DNA of 64,000 nt, from NCBI GenBank assembly GCA_022071945.1, contig JAJVIN010000050.1, positions 1 through 64,000 of the forward strand, written 5' to 3'. Shown here piece by piece: positions 20,285 to 29,133 of this stretch (position 1 is its first letter; every line of letters begins with the position of its first letter). A program made the translations under genes and the position numbers. The DNA is from Thermoanaerobaculia bacterium (GTDB taxonomy: Bacteria > Acidobacteriota > Thermoanaerobaculia > UBA5066). The notes below the pieces were generated by a model that was not told where the DNA came from, did not search any database, and worked only from the letters and a program-made list of their open reading frames with translations.

Positions 20285-22297
20285 ATGCCTGCCCAGAACG
20301 CGAGGAGGGCCGCCCGGCTCTTGGCCGGTAAGGAGCCCGCCTCGCGAGAGGCGCCCGGCTCCTCAGCGCCACTTCGATACCGCCTCCTGATCGCGGCAGC
20401 GGTCGTCTTCGCGGTCTTTCTCGGGTTCCATCGCTGGCCGGTCGTCACCTCGGAACCCGGCGGGTCCTTCACCGACCCCGATGCTCTCTTCCACGTCCGG
20501 CGGGTGGTGCGGACCATCGAGAGCCGGACCCTCCTTCCGCCCGTCTTCGATGCCTTCGAGAACTTCCCGGAGGGAGGGCGCGCCGTCTGGCCTCCTCTCC
20601 ACGATGCGGTCCTGGCGGTTGCGGCCCGGCTCGGCGGATCGACGCCCTCGGAACCTCGGAAGGGACTCCTTTTCACCGCGGCCGTTCCAGTCGCGGAGCT
20701 GGCCGCCATCGTCGCCTTGGTGGCGCTCCTGGTCGGGAAGGCGGGGAGCGAGAGCGGCGCCGCTCTGGCCGCGTGGCTCGCTGCCCTGACACCGGCCTTC
20801 GTCCGCCGCTGTTCGTTCGGTGAAGTCGACCACAACGCGACGGAGATCCTGGGCTGGGTCCTGCTGTTGCTTCTGGCCATCGGCCTGTCACGTCGAAAGA
20901 CCCCGGCCTGGCGAACGGATCTTCTGCTGGCGGCGAGCTGGGGTGGAGCCGTCCTTCTGGCGCTCGGGTTCCAGGCTGGGCTCATCCTCGCTGCCGGTGT
21001 CCTCTCGGCGGGCGTGGCGGTTCTCGAGTTCAGCGACCGCGAGTCCGGGGGGCTCTTGCTCTCTCGGCTGTCGTTCGGGTATGCCCTGGCGGCGGTGAGC
21101 CTCCCGTTCCTGGCCGCCCTGCGCGTCCAGCCCGATCCGGCCGATCCGTGGCGTCTGGGTCCGGTCTACTCGCTGATTCTGGCCCTTGCGGCGGGTGCGT
21201 CCGGGCTGGTTTCGGCCGTCTTCGGCCTTCGTGCCGGGGTGCTCGGACGTGCGCGGCACGCCCTCGCGGGGCTCGGCATCCTGACTGGCGCGGCGTGCGC
21301 CGCCCTCTCGCCATCTGGCGCCTGGACGGGCCTCTTGCGAGGGCTCGGATTCGTCGGCTCGCGCGATCCGTGGCTCTCGACAATCGACGAGTTCCAGCCG
21401 CTCGTCTTCTCCCGGCTGAGCCTCTTCGCGACGGCGCCCGCGCTGCCCGCCGGGCTCGCCGCCCTGACTCTGATCCTGGCGTGGAAGCAGAGACGGTCCT
21501 CGATTCGAGCCTGGCTCGTGCCGGCGACGGTTTTGATACTCCTCGCGGTCCTCGCGATCGCGCAGAAGCGGTTCGTGCCCGTCGCGGCGGTGTTCGGGGC
21601 CCTGACGGCAGGGGTGGCCTGGAAGGACCTCGCGCTCGAGACGGTGCGGCGCCGCGCGTTGCTCGGTGTGGCGGGCGTGTGCCTCCTGACCACGGCCGAC
21701 TACACACCGTCTTATGTCCTGGGAACGCTGGGACAGGCGCTCGGAGGGGAGACGACACCCCGGGCGGTCGCCCGGGCGATCGCGGAGGTGACGCCGCTGC
21801 AACCGGCGGAGCCTTCCTGGGGGATCCTGGCGCCGTGGGACTTCGGGCACGTGATCCTCGGCCGGAGTGGACGCGCGGTCGCGCTCAACAACTTCGGCAA
21901 CTGGCACCCCGGCTTCGCGCGAAAGGCGCGGATCCTCCTGGAGGGTTCGCCGGTCCGGGCCGTGGCCGAGATGGAGGCGCTGAGGCTCCGCTACATCGCG
22001 GTGACGTGGCCGGGGAACGTCGTGCCCTCCGCCGTGACGTCTCTCGGGCTGAGCGAGGCGGCGTTCGAGCCCGTCCCGCCCATTGGGGACGGCCTGCCGG
22101 TTTCGGGGACGGGTTCCGCGCTCGAGCGAACGCTCACCGTGCGTCTCTTCGTCCGGGACGGACGGCCGTACGAGTTCGACTCACCCGCCGATCGGGCGGC
22201 GCTCCTCCGTTTCCGCAAGGTCTGGCAGATGCCGCCCGCCCCGGACGCTCCGTTTCCCGACGCGAAGCTCTTCGAGCTGATGCCGGCCGGGGGATGA
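20285..22297 (+). CDS. STT3/PglB-like membrane glycosyltransferase (GT-C fold)
   Basis: A 670-residue protein: short cytoplasmic N-terminus, about a dozen hydrophobic helices (residues 31-480), and a soluble C-terminal part. Features match oligosaccharyltransferase-type GT-C enzymes: an Asp motif in the first external loop (D64-P-D66, SFTDPDALFH), a DH..E motif (D182-H183 to E187, FGEVDHNATE), the KRFVPVAAVFGA helix, and W518-D519-F520-G521 (ILAPWDFGHVI), which aligns with the WWDYG peptide-binding signature but lacks its first Trp. It is therefore either a divergent protein or lipid glycosyltransferase. No glycan-assembly genes adjoin. It converges on gatD with a 7-base gap. Confidence 0.75.
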   Translation: MPAQNARRAARLLAGKEPASREAPGSSAPLRYRLLIAAAVVFAVFLGFHRWPVVTSEPGGSFTDPDALFHVRRVVRTIESRTLLPPVFDAFENFPEGGRAVWPPLHDAVLAVAARLGGSTPSEPRKGLLFTAAVPVAELAAIVALVALLVGKAGSESGAALAAWLAALTPAFVRRCSFGEVDHNATEILGWVLLLLLAIGLSRRKTPAWRTDLLLAASWGGAVLLALGFQAGLILAAGVLSAGVAVLEFSDRESGGLLLSRLSFGYALAAVSLPFLAALRVQPDPADPWRLGPVYSLILALAAGASGLVSAVFGLRAGVLGRARHALAGLGILTGAACAALSPSGAWTGLLRGLGFVGSRDPWLSTIDEFQPLVFSRLSLFATAPALPAGLAALTLILAWKQRRSSIRAWLVPATVLILLAVLAIAQKRFVPVAAVFGALTAGVAWKDLALETVRRRALLGVAGVCLLTTADYTPSYVLGTLGQALGGETTPRAVARAIAEVTPLQPAEPSWGILAPWDFGHVILGRSGRAVALNNFGNWHPGFARKARILLEGSPVRAVAEMEALRLRYIAVTWPGNVVPSAVTSLGLSEAAFEPVPPIGDGLPVSGTGSALERTLTVRLFVRDGRPYEFDSPADRAALLRFRKVWQMPPAPDAPFPDAKLFELMPAGG

Positions 22298-22304
22298 CGC
22301 CCAG

Positions 22305-23696
22305 CTACTTCCAGTGGCCCCGGATCCACTCCTGGGTTTCGGGAAGGCCGCCCTGCATGATGAGGTAGCCGTTGTGCGGCTCGCGGGCCGTGATCTCGTG
22401 AGAGACCGGGGTCCGCATCATCCTCATCACTTCGTTCCGGTCGTCGGTGTGGGCGAGAACCCACGAGAGTTTCATCAGGGCCGTCTCGGGCAGCATGTTT
22501 TCGAGAGGCACGATGCCGATGTCGAGGAGATCGCGTCCGGTGTCGTAGACGTACATCTGGGCGAAGCCCCAGAGGGTCTGGACCGTCATCACGACGTGAA
22601 CCCCCGCCTCCACCGCCCGCTTGATGGCGGGGTAGAGGGGCTTGTTGATGTGCCCGAGTCCCGTGCCGGCGATGACGATGCCGCGGTAGCCCTTTTCCAC
22701 GAGCGCGTCCACCAGATCGGGACGCATGCCCGGGTAGTAGTAGAGGATCGTCGTCCGGTCGTCGTAGACAGCGTCGACCTGCACCTTTCGCGACCGGTCC
22801 CGCTTCCGGAAGTCCCGCGAGAGATAGGTGAACCCGTCGCGGCCGACCATCGCGATCGGGATGTCTCCGATGGTCCGGAAGGTCGACCGGTAGGAGCTGT
22901 GCATCTTGCGGCAGCGGGTCCCTCGGTGGAGAAGCCCGTACCGGTCGGAGGTCGGGCCGAACATGCAGATCATCACCTCCGCGATGTCGCAGTACGCGGC
23001 CGCCCGGACGGAGTGGATGAGGTTGAGGGCGGCGTCGGACGAGGGGCGGTCGCTCGAACGCTGCGACCCGACGAGGACGATCGGCACCGGAGTGTCCTGG
23101 ACCATGAAGGAGAGGATGGCGGCGGTGTGTCCCATCGTGTCCGTGCCGTGGCCGATGACGATCCCGTCGGCTCCGGCCTCGATCTCGTCGCCAATCGCCC
23201 GGGCCAGGACGACGTAGTTCTCCATGGCCATGTTCTCGGAGAAGACGCCGAAGATTTTCTTGGTGGTCAAATTACAGATGTCCGCGAGCTCGGGCACGGC
23301 GCCGTAGAGCTCGCCGGGGCTGAACGCGGGGATGACGGCGCCGGTCCGGTAGTCGAGGCGAGAGGCGATGGTCCCACCGGTCCCGAGGAGCGTCACCTTC
23401 GGGAGGTTCGGCCGTGCGGGGAAATCCTTTTCCGGGATCTTGTAGACCGCTTCCTTGTAGCCGGTCTCGACGACGCCCGTGATGCGGCTCGCGTGGACGC
23501 CGACGTTGTAGCCGTTCTTCAGCTTCAGGACGACGTGCAGGTCGTCGAACGTCTCGCTTCTGGGCAAGATGACGCCCGTAAAGACGCTGCCCGCGTCGTT
23601 CGTGAGCTCCACCTCGCTCCAGACCCTCACTCCGAGCCGGGCGAGAGTTTCTCGGGCGAGACCCTTGTACCCCTTCAGCGGGTCGACGGTACTCAC
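22305..23696 (-). CDS. gatD: Glu-tRNA(Gln) amidotransferase subunit D (archaeal type)
   Basis: A 463-residue asparaginase-like glutaminase that would supply ammonia for Glu-tRNA(Gln) conversion. The N-terminal ~95 residues form the GatD-specific beta-barrel (VELTNDAGSVFTGVILPR). The asparaginase domain has LLGTGGTIAS with T109, GHGTDTM with T185/D186, and K264 (RCRKMHSS): the full catalytic set expected for this family. The start is GTG at 23694-23696, overlapping the gatE stop by four bases (GTGA), so the two subunits are translationally coupled. GatDE is the archaeal route and is rarely reported from bacteria. A simple L-asparaginase is excluded by the N-terminal domain and the partner gene. 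Confidence 0.93.
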   Translation of the reverse strand: MSTVDPLKGYKGLARETLARLGVRVWSEVELTNDAGSVFTGVILPRSETFDDLHVVLKLKNGYNVGVHASRITGVVETGYKEAVYKIPEKDFPARPNLPKVTLLGTGGTIASRLDYRTGAVIPAFSPGELYGAVPELADICNLTTKKIFGVFSENMAMENYVVLARAIGDEIEAGADGIVIGHGTDTMGHTAAILSFMVQDTPVPIVLVGSQRSSDRPSSDAALNLIHSVRAAAYCDIAEVMICMFGPTSDRYGLLHRGTRCRKMHSSYRSTFRTIGDIPIAMVGRDGFTYLSRDFRKRDRSRKVQVDAVYDDRTTILYYYPGMRPDLVDALVEKGYRGIVIAGTGLGHINKPLYPAIKRAVEAGVHVVMTVQTLWGFAQMYVYDTGRDLLDIGIVPLENMLPETALMKLSWVLAHTDDRNEVMRMMRTPVSHEITAREPHNGYLIMQGGLPETQEWIRGHWK

Positions 23697-25663
23697 GCTT
23701 CACCTCCCGTGGCCGAAAGCAGGACTTCGAGAATGGCGATGACGTCGCGCGCGGGGACCTTGCCGCGTAAGGAACGCATGGCGAGCCCGGTGGCGTGGCG
23801 CAGGAGCCGGCCGGGAGAGGAGTCGTGGCCCGTGGTGTGAGCCCCGGCGACGACGCCGAGGAGGCTGTCCCGCCAGGCGGGCGGCGGGTCGCCGAGTCCG
23901 AGATCCGAGAGGGTCGCCTCGAGCGGGTCGAGAGGGCGCCGGCCAGTCTCGCGCGCGATGCGCTCCCACGCCTCCTTCAGGACGGGCTTCTGTGAGAAGA
24001 ACCGGAACATCTCGACCCAGCGTTCGTGGGGGACCGCCTCGACGGGGACGCCCTTCCGTTTGAGGAACTTGAGTTTCTCGCCCACGAAGAAGCCGGCGTC
24101 GCGCTCGTTCGCGCCGGCCGCGACGAGCTTCTCGACGAGGGTGGCTCCCCCCCGGCGAATCAGGAAGTGCGCCGTGTTTTTCGGGATTCCGAGCGCATCC
24201 CACCGCGCCTCGCGATCCCAGGGACGTGCTGGCAAGGAGGCCCGAAGGCCCTCCACTCTCTCTCGCGTCACCCGCGTGGGCGGGCTGTCGGTATCGGGGT
24301 ACATGCGGTCGGGGCCGGGCAGGATCCGCTCGAAGTCGGTCGAGCCATCCTCGAAGGGCTGCCGCGTCTCGTTCGGAACGCCGCCCACGGCATCGATGTA
24401 CCGGAGGCGGATCTCGGCCACGGCGGTTCTCGTGTCTTCATCGGGTCCCCAGACCACGACGACGGCATCGTCCGGCCCGCAGCGGAGGCGGCCGCGCACC
24501 TTGCGCAGCTCGGCGAGCCAGCCGGAGTAGTCCGGCCACTTCTCGCTGTGAAGCAGGATCGGGCTCTGGTCGAGGCCCGCGATGACGCGGATGCGGCCGG
24601 CCAGCTCGTGAGCGAAGGTCAACTCGGGCTGGGTCGGCCAGGCGAGGGTTCCGGCGAGGCCCTTCAAGCGAGCCGCCCTCACGCAGAAGGGACCGCTCCC
24701 GAGCTCGAAGCCCGGCCGGCGCTTCTCCCCGGCCACGAAGCGGTCCCAGCCCTCGCGGGTGAGAAACGAGAGGGGAGACGCCGTGAACAGGGCGGTCACG
24801 TCGGCGCTGTCGACCTCGATCGATCTCGCATCCACGAATCCGCGGCGGATGAGCTCGTCCTTCAGCTTGAGGAGATTGACTTGCCGGATGGCTTCTCCGT
24901 GCACGAGGCGCCTGGCCCAGCTCGCCTTCGGGACTCCCTTGATCTCGACGCGCCGGCCGCCCCTGACGGAAACGTTCACGTCCTGGCGGCTCGCCCCGAT
25001 TCCGACCCTCACGTGTCCGGTCGAGCGGCAAACGCGTCCGACGAGAAGGATGGCCTCCTCCACTTCCTCGGGAGTCAAGAGGTCGGGGCCCGTCACGGTC
25101 TCGATGAGGGGCATGCCGAGACGGTCGGTGCGCCAGACCACGAGATGGCCCTTGTCGGAGACTTCACGGCAGGAGTCTTCTTCAACGCTCACCTGGGTGA
25201 TCGAGATCGTCCGCCCTCGAAACGGGAGCCGGCCATTCACGCCGACGATGGCCGTGCGCTGGAAGCCCGTCGGAATGGAGCCGTCGAGGTACTGCTTGCG
25301 GGCGATGTGGACCTCGTCGACGATGTCGCAGCCGAGCATCAGGCACTGCTCGATGGCGATGTCGACCGCCTGCTGGTTCACGAGGAACGGAGGGGTGTCG
25401 TCCATCTCGTACGTGCAGACGTTGTCCTCGTGCAAGAGGTAGACGATGTTCTTCTTGGTCTTGAACTCCATCAGCGCCGTGCCGTCATACTCCCCGAGCT
25501 CCGAGAGGGTCGGGCGCATGTGCCTGAGGACCTCTCCGTCGTGGGTCTCGGTGTAGAGGCCCGCCGGACAGCGGCAGAACATCTTGTTGGGCGTGAGGAG
25601 TTGCTGGTGGACTTCGAGGCCGGCGATGAGACCGGCCTCCCTGTAATCGATCGATCCCGCCAC
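23693..25663 (-). CDS. gatE: Glu-tRNA(Gln) amidotransferase subunit E (archaeal type)
   Basis: A 656-residue GatB/GatE family kinase-amidotransferase that would phosphorylate Glu-tRNA(Gln) and accept ammonia from GatD. The N-terminal catalytic part starts AGLIAGLEVHQQL and contains KQYLDGSIPTGFQRT, ITQVSVEEDSC and RTDRLGMPLIE. An inserted AspRS-like GAD domain (about residues 275-420) separates it from the family segment RILPGPDRMYPDTDSPP, which distinguishes GatE from GatB. The helical and YqeY-like tail ends near residue 656. The GTG start follows GGGAGG with good spacing. It is first in a two-gene operon with gatD. Confidence 0.94.
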   Translation of the reverse strand: MAGSIDYREAGLIAGLEVHQQLLTPNKMFCRCPAGLYTETHDGEVLRHMRPTLSELGEYDGTALMEFKTKKNIVYLLHEDNVCTYEMDDTPPFLVNQQAVDIAIEQCLMLGCDIVDEVHIARKQYLDGSIPTGFQRTAIVGVNGRLPFRGRTISITQVSVEEDSCREVSDKGHLVVWRTDRLGMPLIETVTGPDLLTPEEVEEAILLVGRVCRSTGHVRVGIGASRQDVNVSVRGGRRVEIKGVPKASWARRLVHGEAIRQVNLLKLKDELIRRGFVDARSIEVDSADVTALFTASPLSFLTREGWDRFVAGEKRRPGFELGSGPFCVRAARLKGLAGTLAWPTQPELTFAHELAGRIRVIAGLDQSPILLHSEKWPDYSGWLAELRKVRGRLRCGPDDAVVVVWGPDEDTRTAVAEIRLRYIDAVGGVPNETRQPFEDGSTDFERILPGPDRMYPDTDSPPTRVTRERVEGLRASLPARPWDREARWDALGIPKNTAHFLIRRGGATLVEKLVAAGANERDAGFFVGEKLKFLKRKGVPVEAVPHERWVEMFRFFSQKPVLKEAWERIARETGRRPLDPLEATLSDLGLGDPPPAWRDSLLGVVAGAHTTGHDSSPGRLLRHATGLAMRSLRGKVPARDVIAILEVLLSATGGEA

Positions 25664-25787
25664 GCGGCCTCCCGCCGCGCCAGGGGCGCGGCCGAGAGAT
25701 CAAGATACCACCGCCCTCCCGGAAATCGGGCGCGATCAGAGTCCGCCAGATTCGGCTGTCTCGCGGCATACTTGCGTTCGAAGGGTC

Positions 25788-26660
25788 ATGATCGCCTGGT
25801 CCCATCCGTGCTCTGCCGGGTTCACGATCCGGGGCGAGCACTCTCGCCCCTCCGGCAGACCGGTCATTCACTTCCTGCACGGCAACGGCTACTGCGGCCG
25901 GGTCTACTGGCCCTTTCTGAAGCGCCTGGAGGCTGACTTCGACATTTTCATCAGCGACATGCAGGGGCACGGGGACACGGACCATGCGGGCCGGTTCCGA
26001 GGCTGGAACAGGACCGCCGAACTCGCGCTGGAAGCCTGGTCGAGCCTGTCTTCCCGGTTCGGCGGCGTCCCCCGCCATGCCGTGGCTCACAGCTTCGGAG
26101 GCGTCATCACGAGTCTGATGCTCGCGCAGCGACCGCAGGAGTTCGTGCGAGCAGTCTTGCTCGATCCCGTTCTCTTCACACCCGTGATGATCGGCGTCAT
26201 GGAAGTGTCGGATGTGGTGGGTCTCATGCACCGGAACACGAAGGCCCGAAGGGCGCGGCAGCGCAGGTGGCACTGGCCGGATCGCGAGGCGGCCCGGGCG
26301 TACCTCTTCGAGCGGGGCATGTTCCGGGGCTGGACGCCGGAGTCCCTGCAGGCGTACGTGGATTTCGCCCTGAAAGAGAGCGAGGGGGGCGGAGTGGAGC
26401 TGAAATGCCGGCCCAGCCGCGAGGCCGACATCTTCGGGTCGTTTCCGCGGGGGCTGTGGCGGGAGCTGGCCCGCGTGGCGACGCCCGTCCACATCGAGTA
26501 CGGAGAGCGGAGCTTCAGGTTCGTCGGGCAGGCGGCGAGACGATGGCAGTCTGTGAGCCCTCTCGTGACGGCCGCGATGGTTCCGGGAGGACACTGCTTC
26601 ATGCAGGAAGATCCGGACTCCGCGGCCCGGCGGGTGAAAGAGCGGCTCCAGGCGGCCTAG
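25788..26660 (+). CDS. Alpha/beta-fold hydrolase
   Basis: A 290-residue cytoplasmic protein with the classic hydrolase layout: oxyanion segment FLHGNGYCG (residues 29-37), DMQGHGDTD, nucleophile elbow AHSFGG (S102), and catalytic His H269 in PGGHCFMQED. The acid residue is probably E240 or D126. A lid region (about residues 130-215) is basic and aromatic. The substrate is unknown; esterase, lipase-like or haloalkane-type activities are all possible. It is divergent from gatE and convergent, with a three-base gap, with the response regulator. Confidence 0.88.
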   Translation: MIAWSHPCSAGFTIRGEHSRPSGRPVIHFLHGNGYCGRVYWPFLKRLEADFDIFISDMQGHGDTDHAGRFRGWNRTAELALEAWSSLSSRFGGVPRHAVAHSFGGVITSLMLAQRPQEFVRAVLLDPVLFTPVMIGVMEVSDVVGLMHRNTKARRARQRRWHWPDREAARAYLFERGMFRGWTPESLQAYVDFALKESEGGGVELKCRPSREADIFGSFPRGLWRELARVATPVHIEYGERSFRFVGQAARRWQSVSPLVTAAMVPGGHCFMQEDPDSAARRVKERLQAA

Positions 26661-26663
26661 GGC

Positions 26664-27296
26664 TCAGCTGTCCGTGGAAAGCTCTGGGTAGTTCCGCTTC
26701 AGGCACTCCTCGCAGAGCCCGTGGCTGACGGTCGCCTCCGAGTTCTCGGCGATGTACTCCTCGACCCGGTGCCAGAACCCTTCATCGTCGCGGATCTTCT
26801 TGCAGAACATGCACATGGGGATGATGCCGCGCAGGGTGCGGATCTCGGACAGGGCCCTCTCGAGCTCGAGCGTCTTCTTCCTGAGCTCGGCGACGGATAC
26901 GCGAAGGGCCAGGATGTCCCCGTGCCGGGCCAGCGCGATCGCGATGGAGCGGTCGAGAGTCGCGGCGTCTGGAGGCTTCGTCATGTACGCGGCCGCGCCC
27001 GCCTCGGAAGCTCGCCGGGCCAGGTCCGCCGACTCGTGGGCGGAGAGGATCACGACAGGTGTCGGACAGAGCTCCTGGATTTTCTGGGTCGCCTCGATGC
27101 CGTCCATCTCGGGCATTTCGATATCCATCAGCACGACGTCCGGCCGCCCGGCCAGCGTGACTTCGACTGCTTCCTTTCCCGTCGATGCCTCGACGAGGTT
27201 GCGGATGCCGAGGGACGAGAGCGTGCGGACGATCATCTCCGAGACGAGGTAGTCGTCCTCCGCGACGAGTACCTTGATGTTCTTCGAATAGGCCAT
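26664..27296 (-). CDS. Response regulator with C-terminal Cys2-Cys2 domain
   Basis: A 210-residue protein. The receiver (1-120) has D14/D15, phospho-acceptor D58 (VVLMDIEMP), S85 and K107. A coiled-coil linker (about 130-155, LRKKTLELERALSEIRTL) leads to a small domain, GIIPMCMFCKKIRDD...HGLCEEC, where C162, C165, C195 and C198 (with H192) could bind zinc. This module is widespread at the ends of bacterial sensor proteins but its output is not defined. The start ATG lies one base after the stop of the histidine kinase, so they form a two-gene operon and a probable cognate pair. Confidence 0.87.
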   Translation of the reverse strand: MAYSKNIKVLVAEDDYLVSEMIVRTLSSLGIRNLVEASTGKEAVEVTLAGRPDVVLMDIEMPEMDGIEATQKIQELCPTPVVILSAHESADLARRASEAGAAAYMTKPPDAATLDRSIAIALARHGDILALRVSVAELRKKTLELERALSEIRTLRGIIPMCMFCKKIRDDEGFWHRVEEYIAENSEATVSHGLCEECLKRNYPELSTDS

Positions 27297-27297
27297 G

Positions 27298-28821
27298 TCA
27301 GGCGGGCTCCGGTTCCGCGGCGTCGAGCTCACTCTCGAACGAGATCGTCGTGAGGGCGCCTCCGTCGTTCGACAGGCTGAAGAGCCCGCGCAGGCTCTTT
27401 CGCACGATGCCGCGGATCAGATCGAGTCCCGTGCCCGATTGTGACGCAGGGTTTGCCAAAAGCTCCTTCGGGAACCCCGGACCGTCATCCTTGAAGGCCA
27501 GGGTGCGCCGTCTTCCGGCGGCCTCGATGCGGACCTTGATCTGCACGGGCCGTCCGGGCTCGGAGCCGTGCTTGAGGCTGTTGATGGCCAGCTCGTTGAT
27601 CACGAGAGCGAGGTGATGCGCCTCGCTGCTGCTCACCATTCCGGGCGCGGACTGGACGTGGATCCCGGCTGGGCACGGATGGGGCGCGCCCTTGAACGTG
27701 CTCCTGAGAATCCCCTCGCACAGGACGGTCAAGGGGAGGGGCCTCCAGCCAGAGCCTGACAGAAGCTGGTGCACCATCGAGAGCGCTCGCAGACGGGCGG
27801 CGAGGTCGCTCAGGATGGGCAGGATCGGTTCCAGCCCCAGAGCGGCCGCGCGGTCCTCTTCCTTGTGGACGACGGCGAGGATGGCGACGAGGTTGTTCTT
27901 GACGCGGTGGTTGACCTCTTTCAGGAGGGTCGCCTGGGTTTCGGCGTACTGGCGCAGCGCCATCTCCGCCCGAATCCGGGCGAGAGTGCCGCCGGCCATG
28001 GCCGCGATTGCCTCGGCGCCCCTCTTCGTTGATTCGGAGAAGCTCCCCTTTCGGTGTGAGCCGAGGTGCATCGTGGCGACGAGCTCTCCGTCGTGGAGGA
28101 TGGGAACCACGATGAGAGCCAGCAGTCCCTCGCGTTCCCTGATGGTATCCAAGGGTCTGAGATCGCTGTACAGACCGCAGATCGTCTCGCCGGTGCGGGC
28201 TCTCTGCATCAGTTCCGAATCAGCCGGCTGCTGGGTGACCCTCTGGATGAAGGCCTCCGAGCACCCCCGGTGAGAGATCAGCGTCAGGGTCTTCGCAGTC
28301 TCGTCTAGAACGTACAGACCTCCACAGTCGATCTCCGGGATCCGGCAGGCCCCCTCGAGAAGACGGCTCATGGCCTCGCCCAGATCGCTCGTTGAGGCCA
28401 TCGCGAGCGCGACATCTCTCTGGATGCACAACAGAGCCTCGGCGTTCTTCCGGTCAGTGATGTCCCTGACGACCGCCAGGAACGCGGGACGGTCCCGATA
28501 CTCGATCGCCCGGCAGCTGATTTCGACCGGGATCCGGAGGCCCTGGCGCGTCACGTGCTCGGACTCGAAGACCGACAGCCCGTTTCCCCTGACGGCTTCG
28601 ATGCGCTCCTGGAACATGCGGGCCGCTTCCGGCGAGTCGATGTCCTGAACTCTGAGCGCAGCCAGTTCTTGCGGCTCATAGCCGAGCCGCTCCCGGATGA
28701 TGCGGTTTGCCTTCAGGATCCGGCCCTCCGAATCGACGATCATGATCCCGTCCCCGGCGTTTTCGAACAGGGACCTGTACTGGGGGCCACTCCCTTCCCG
28801 AGCCGTGCTGCTGGATGCCAT
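27298..28821 (-). CDS. PAS-GAF sensor histidine kinase (HisKA_2/HWE-like)
   Basis: A 507-residue soluble kinase. A PAS domain (about 15-125, SLFENAGDGIMIVDSEGRI) is followed by a GAF domain (about 145-290) and a phosphotransfer helix with H in EVNHRVKNNL, typical of the HisKA_2 group. The ATP-binding part has NELAINSLKHG (N-box), DDGPGFP and GTGLDLIRGIV. No membrane helix is present, so it senses a cytosolic cue. The ATG at 28819-28821 follows GGGAGG; longer starts extend into the repeat-bearing spacer. Its partner is almost certainly the downstream regulator. Confidence 0.88.
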   Translation of the reverse strand: MASSSTAREGSGPQYRSLFENAGDGIMIVDSEGRILKANRIIRERLGYEPQELAALRVQDIDSPEAARMFQERIEAVRGNGLSVFESEHVTRQGLRIPVEISCRAIEYRDRPAFLAVVRDITDRKNAEALLCIQRDVALAMASTSDLGEAMSRLLEGACRIPEIDCGGLYVLDETAKTLTLISHRGCSEAFIQRVTQQPADSELMQRARTGETICGLYSDLRPLDTIREREGLLALIVVPILHDGELVATMHLGSHRKGSFSESTKRGAEAIAAMAGGTLARIRAEMALRQYAETQATLLKEVNHRVKNNLVAILAVVHKEEDRAAALGLEPILPILSDLAARLRALSMVHQLLSGSGWRPLPLTVLCEGILRSTFKGAPHPCPAGIHVQSAPGMVSSSEAHHLALVINELAINSLKHGSEPGRPVQIKVRIEAAGRRRTLAFKDDGPGFPKELLANPASQSGTGLDLIRGIVRKSLRGLFSLSNDGGALTTISFESELDAAEPEPA

Positions 28822-28904
28822 TACCTGCCTCCCGGACCGTCCGCCCATCATGCTACGCCTGTCTGGCCAGGAAGTGACCACCTCTTCCGTTCAGGGCGAA
28901 GGCC

Positions 28905-29105
28905 GCGTGTGCTGGAAGCCCTCTCTGGTCTCCCTCACACGCACCGGCGGGAGTGGGCGGGGCTGGGGGCACTCCTCGACCGCTTGCAACGAAGGCGGGG
29001 GTGCCCCCTCTCTGACCCTCCCCCGCTCAGGAGGTCTGAGCGGGGGAGGGAACACCAGCGGAGCGATGCTCGCCCTGCTCCCGTTTTTCAAGAAGGGCCC
29101 TCCCC
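28905..29105 (+). repeat. Dispersed intergenic repeat, copy B
   Basis: This segment is the opposite-orientation partner of 13195-13390. It fills most of the 312-bp spacer between the sensor kinase and the SulP gene. It contains the hairpin CCCTCCCCCGCTC / GAGCGGGGGAGGG (29014-29050) and ends in TTCAAGAAGGGCCC. Differences from copy A include a few short indels and changes in the loop of the central hairpin, with the stem kept complementary. Confidence 0.8.
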
Positions 29106-29133
29106 ATCCTGCCGCTGGTCCGGCGGAACAGGA

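Noticed and set aside
22305-23696. Plain L-asparaginase
   Set aside because: The extra N-terminal barrel and the overlapping gatE show it is GatD.
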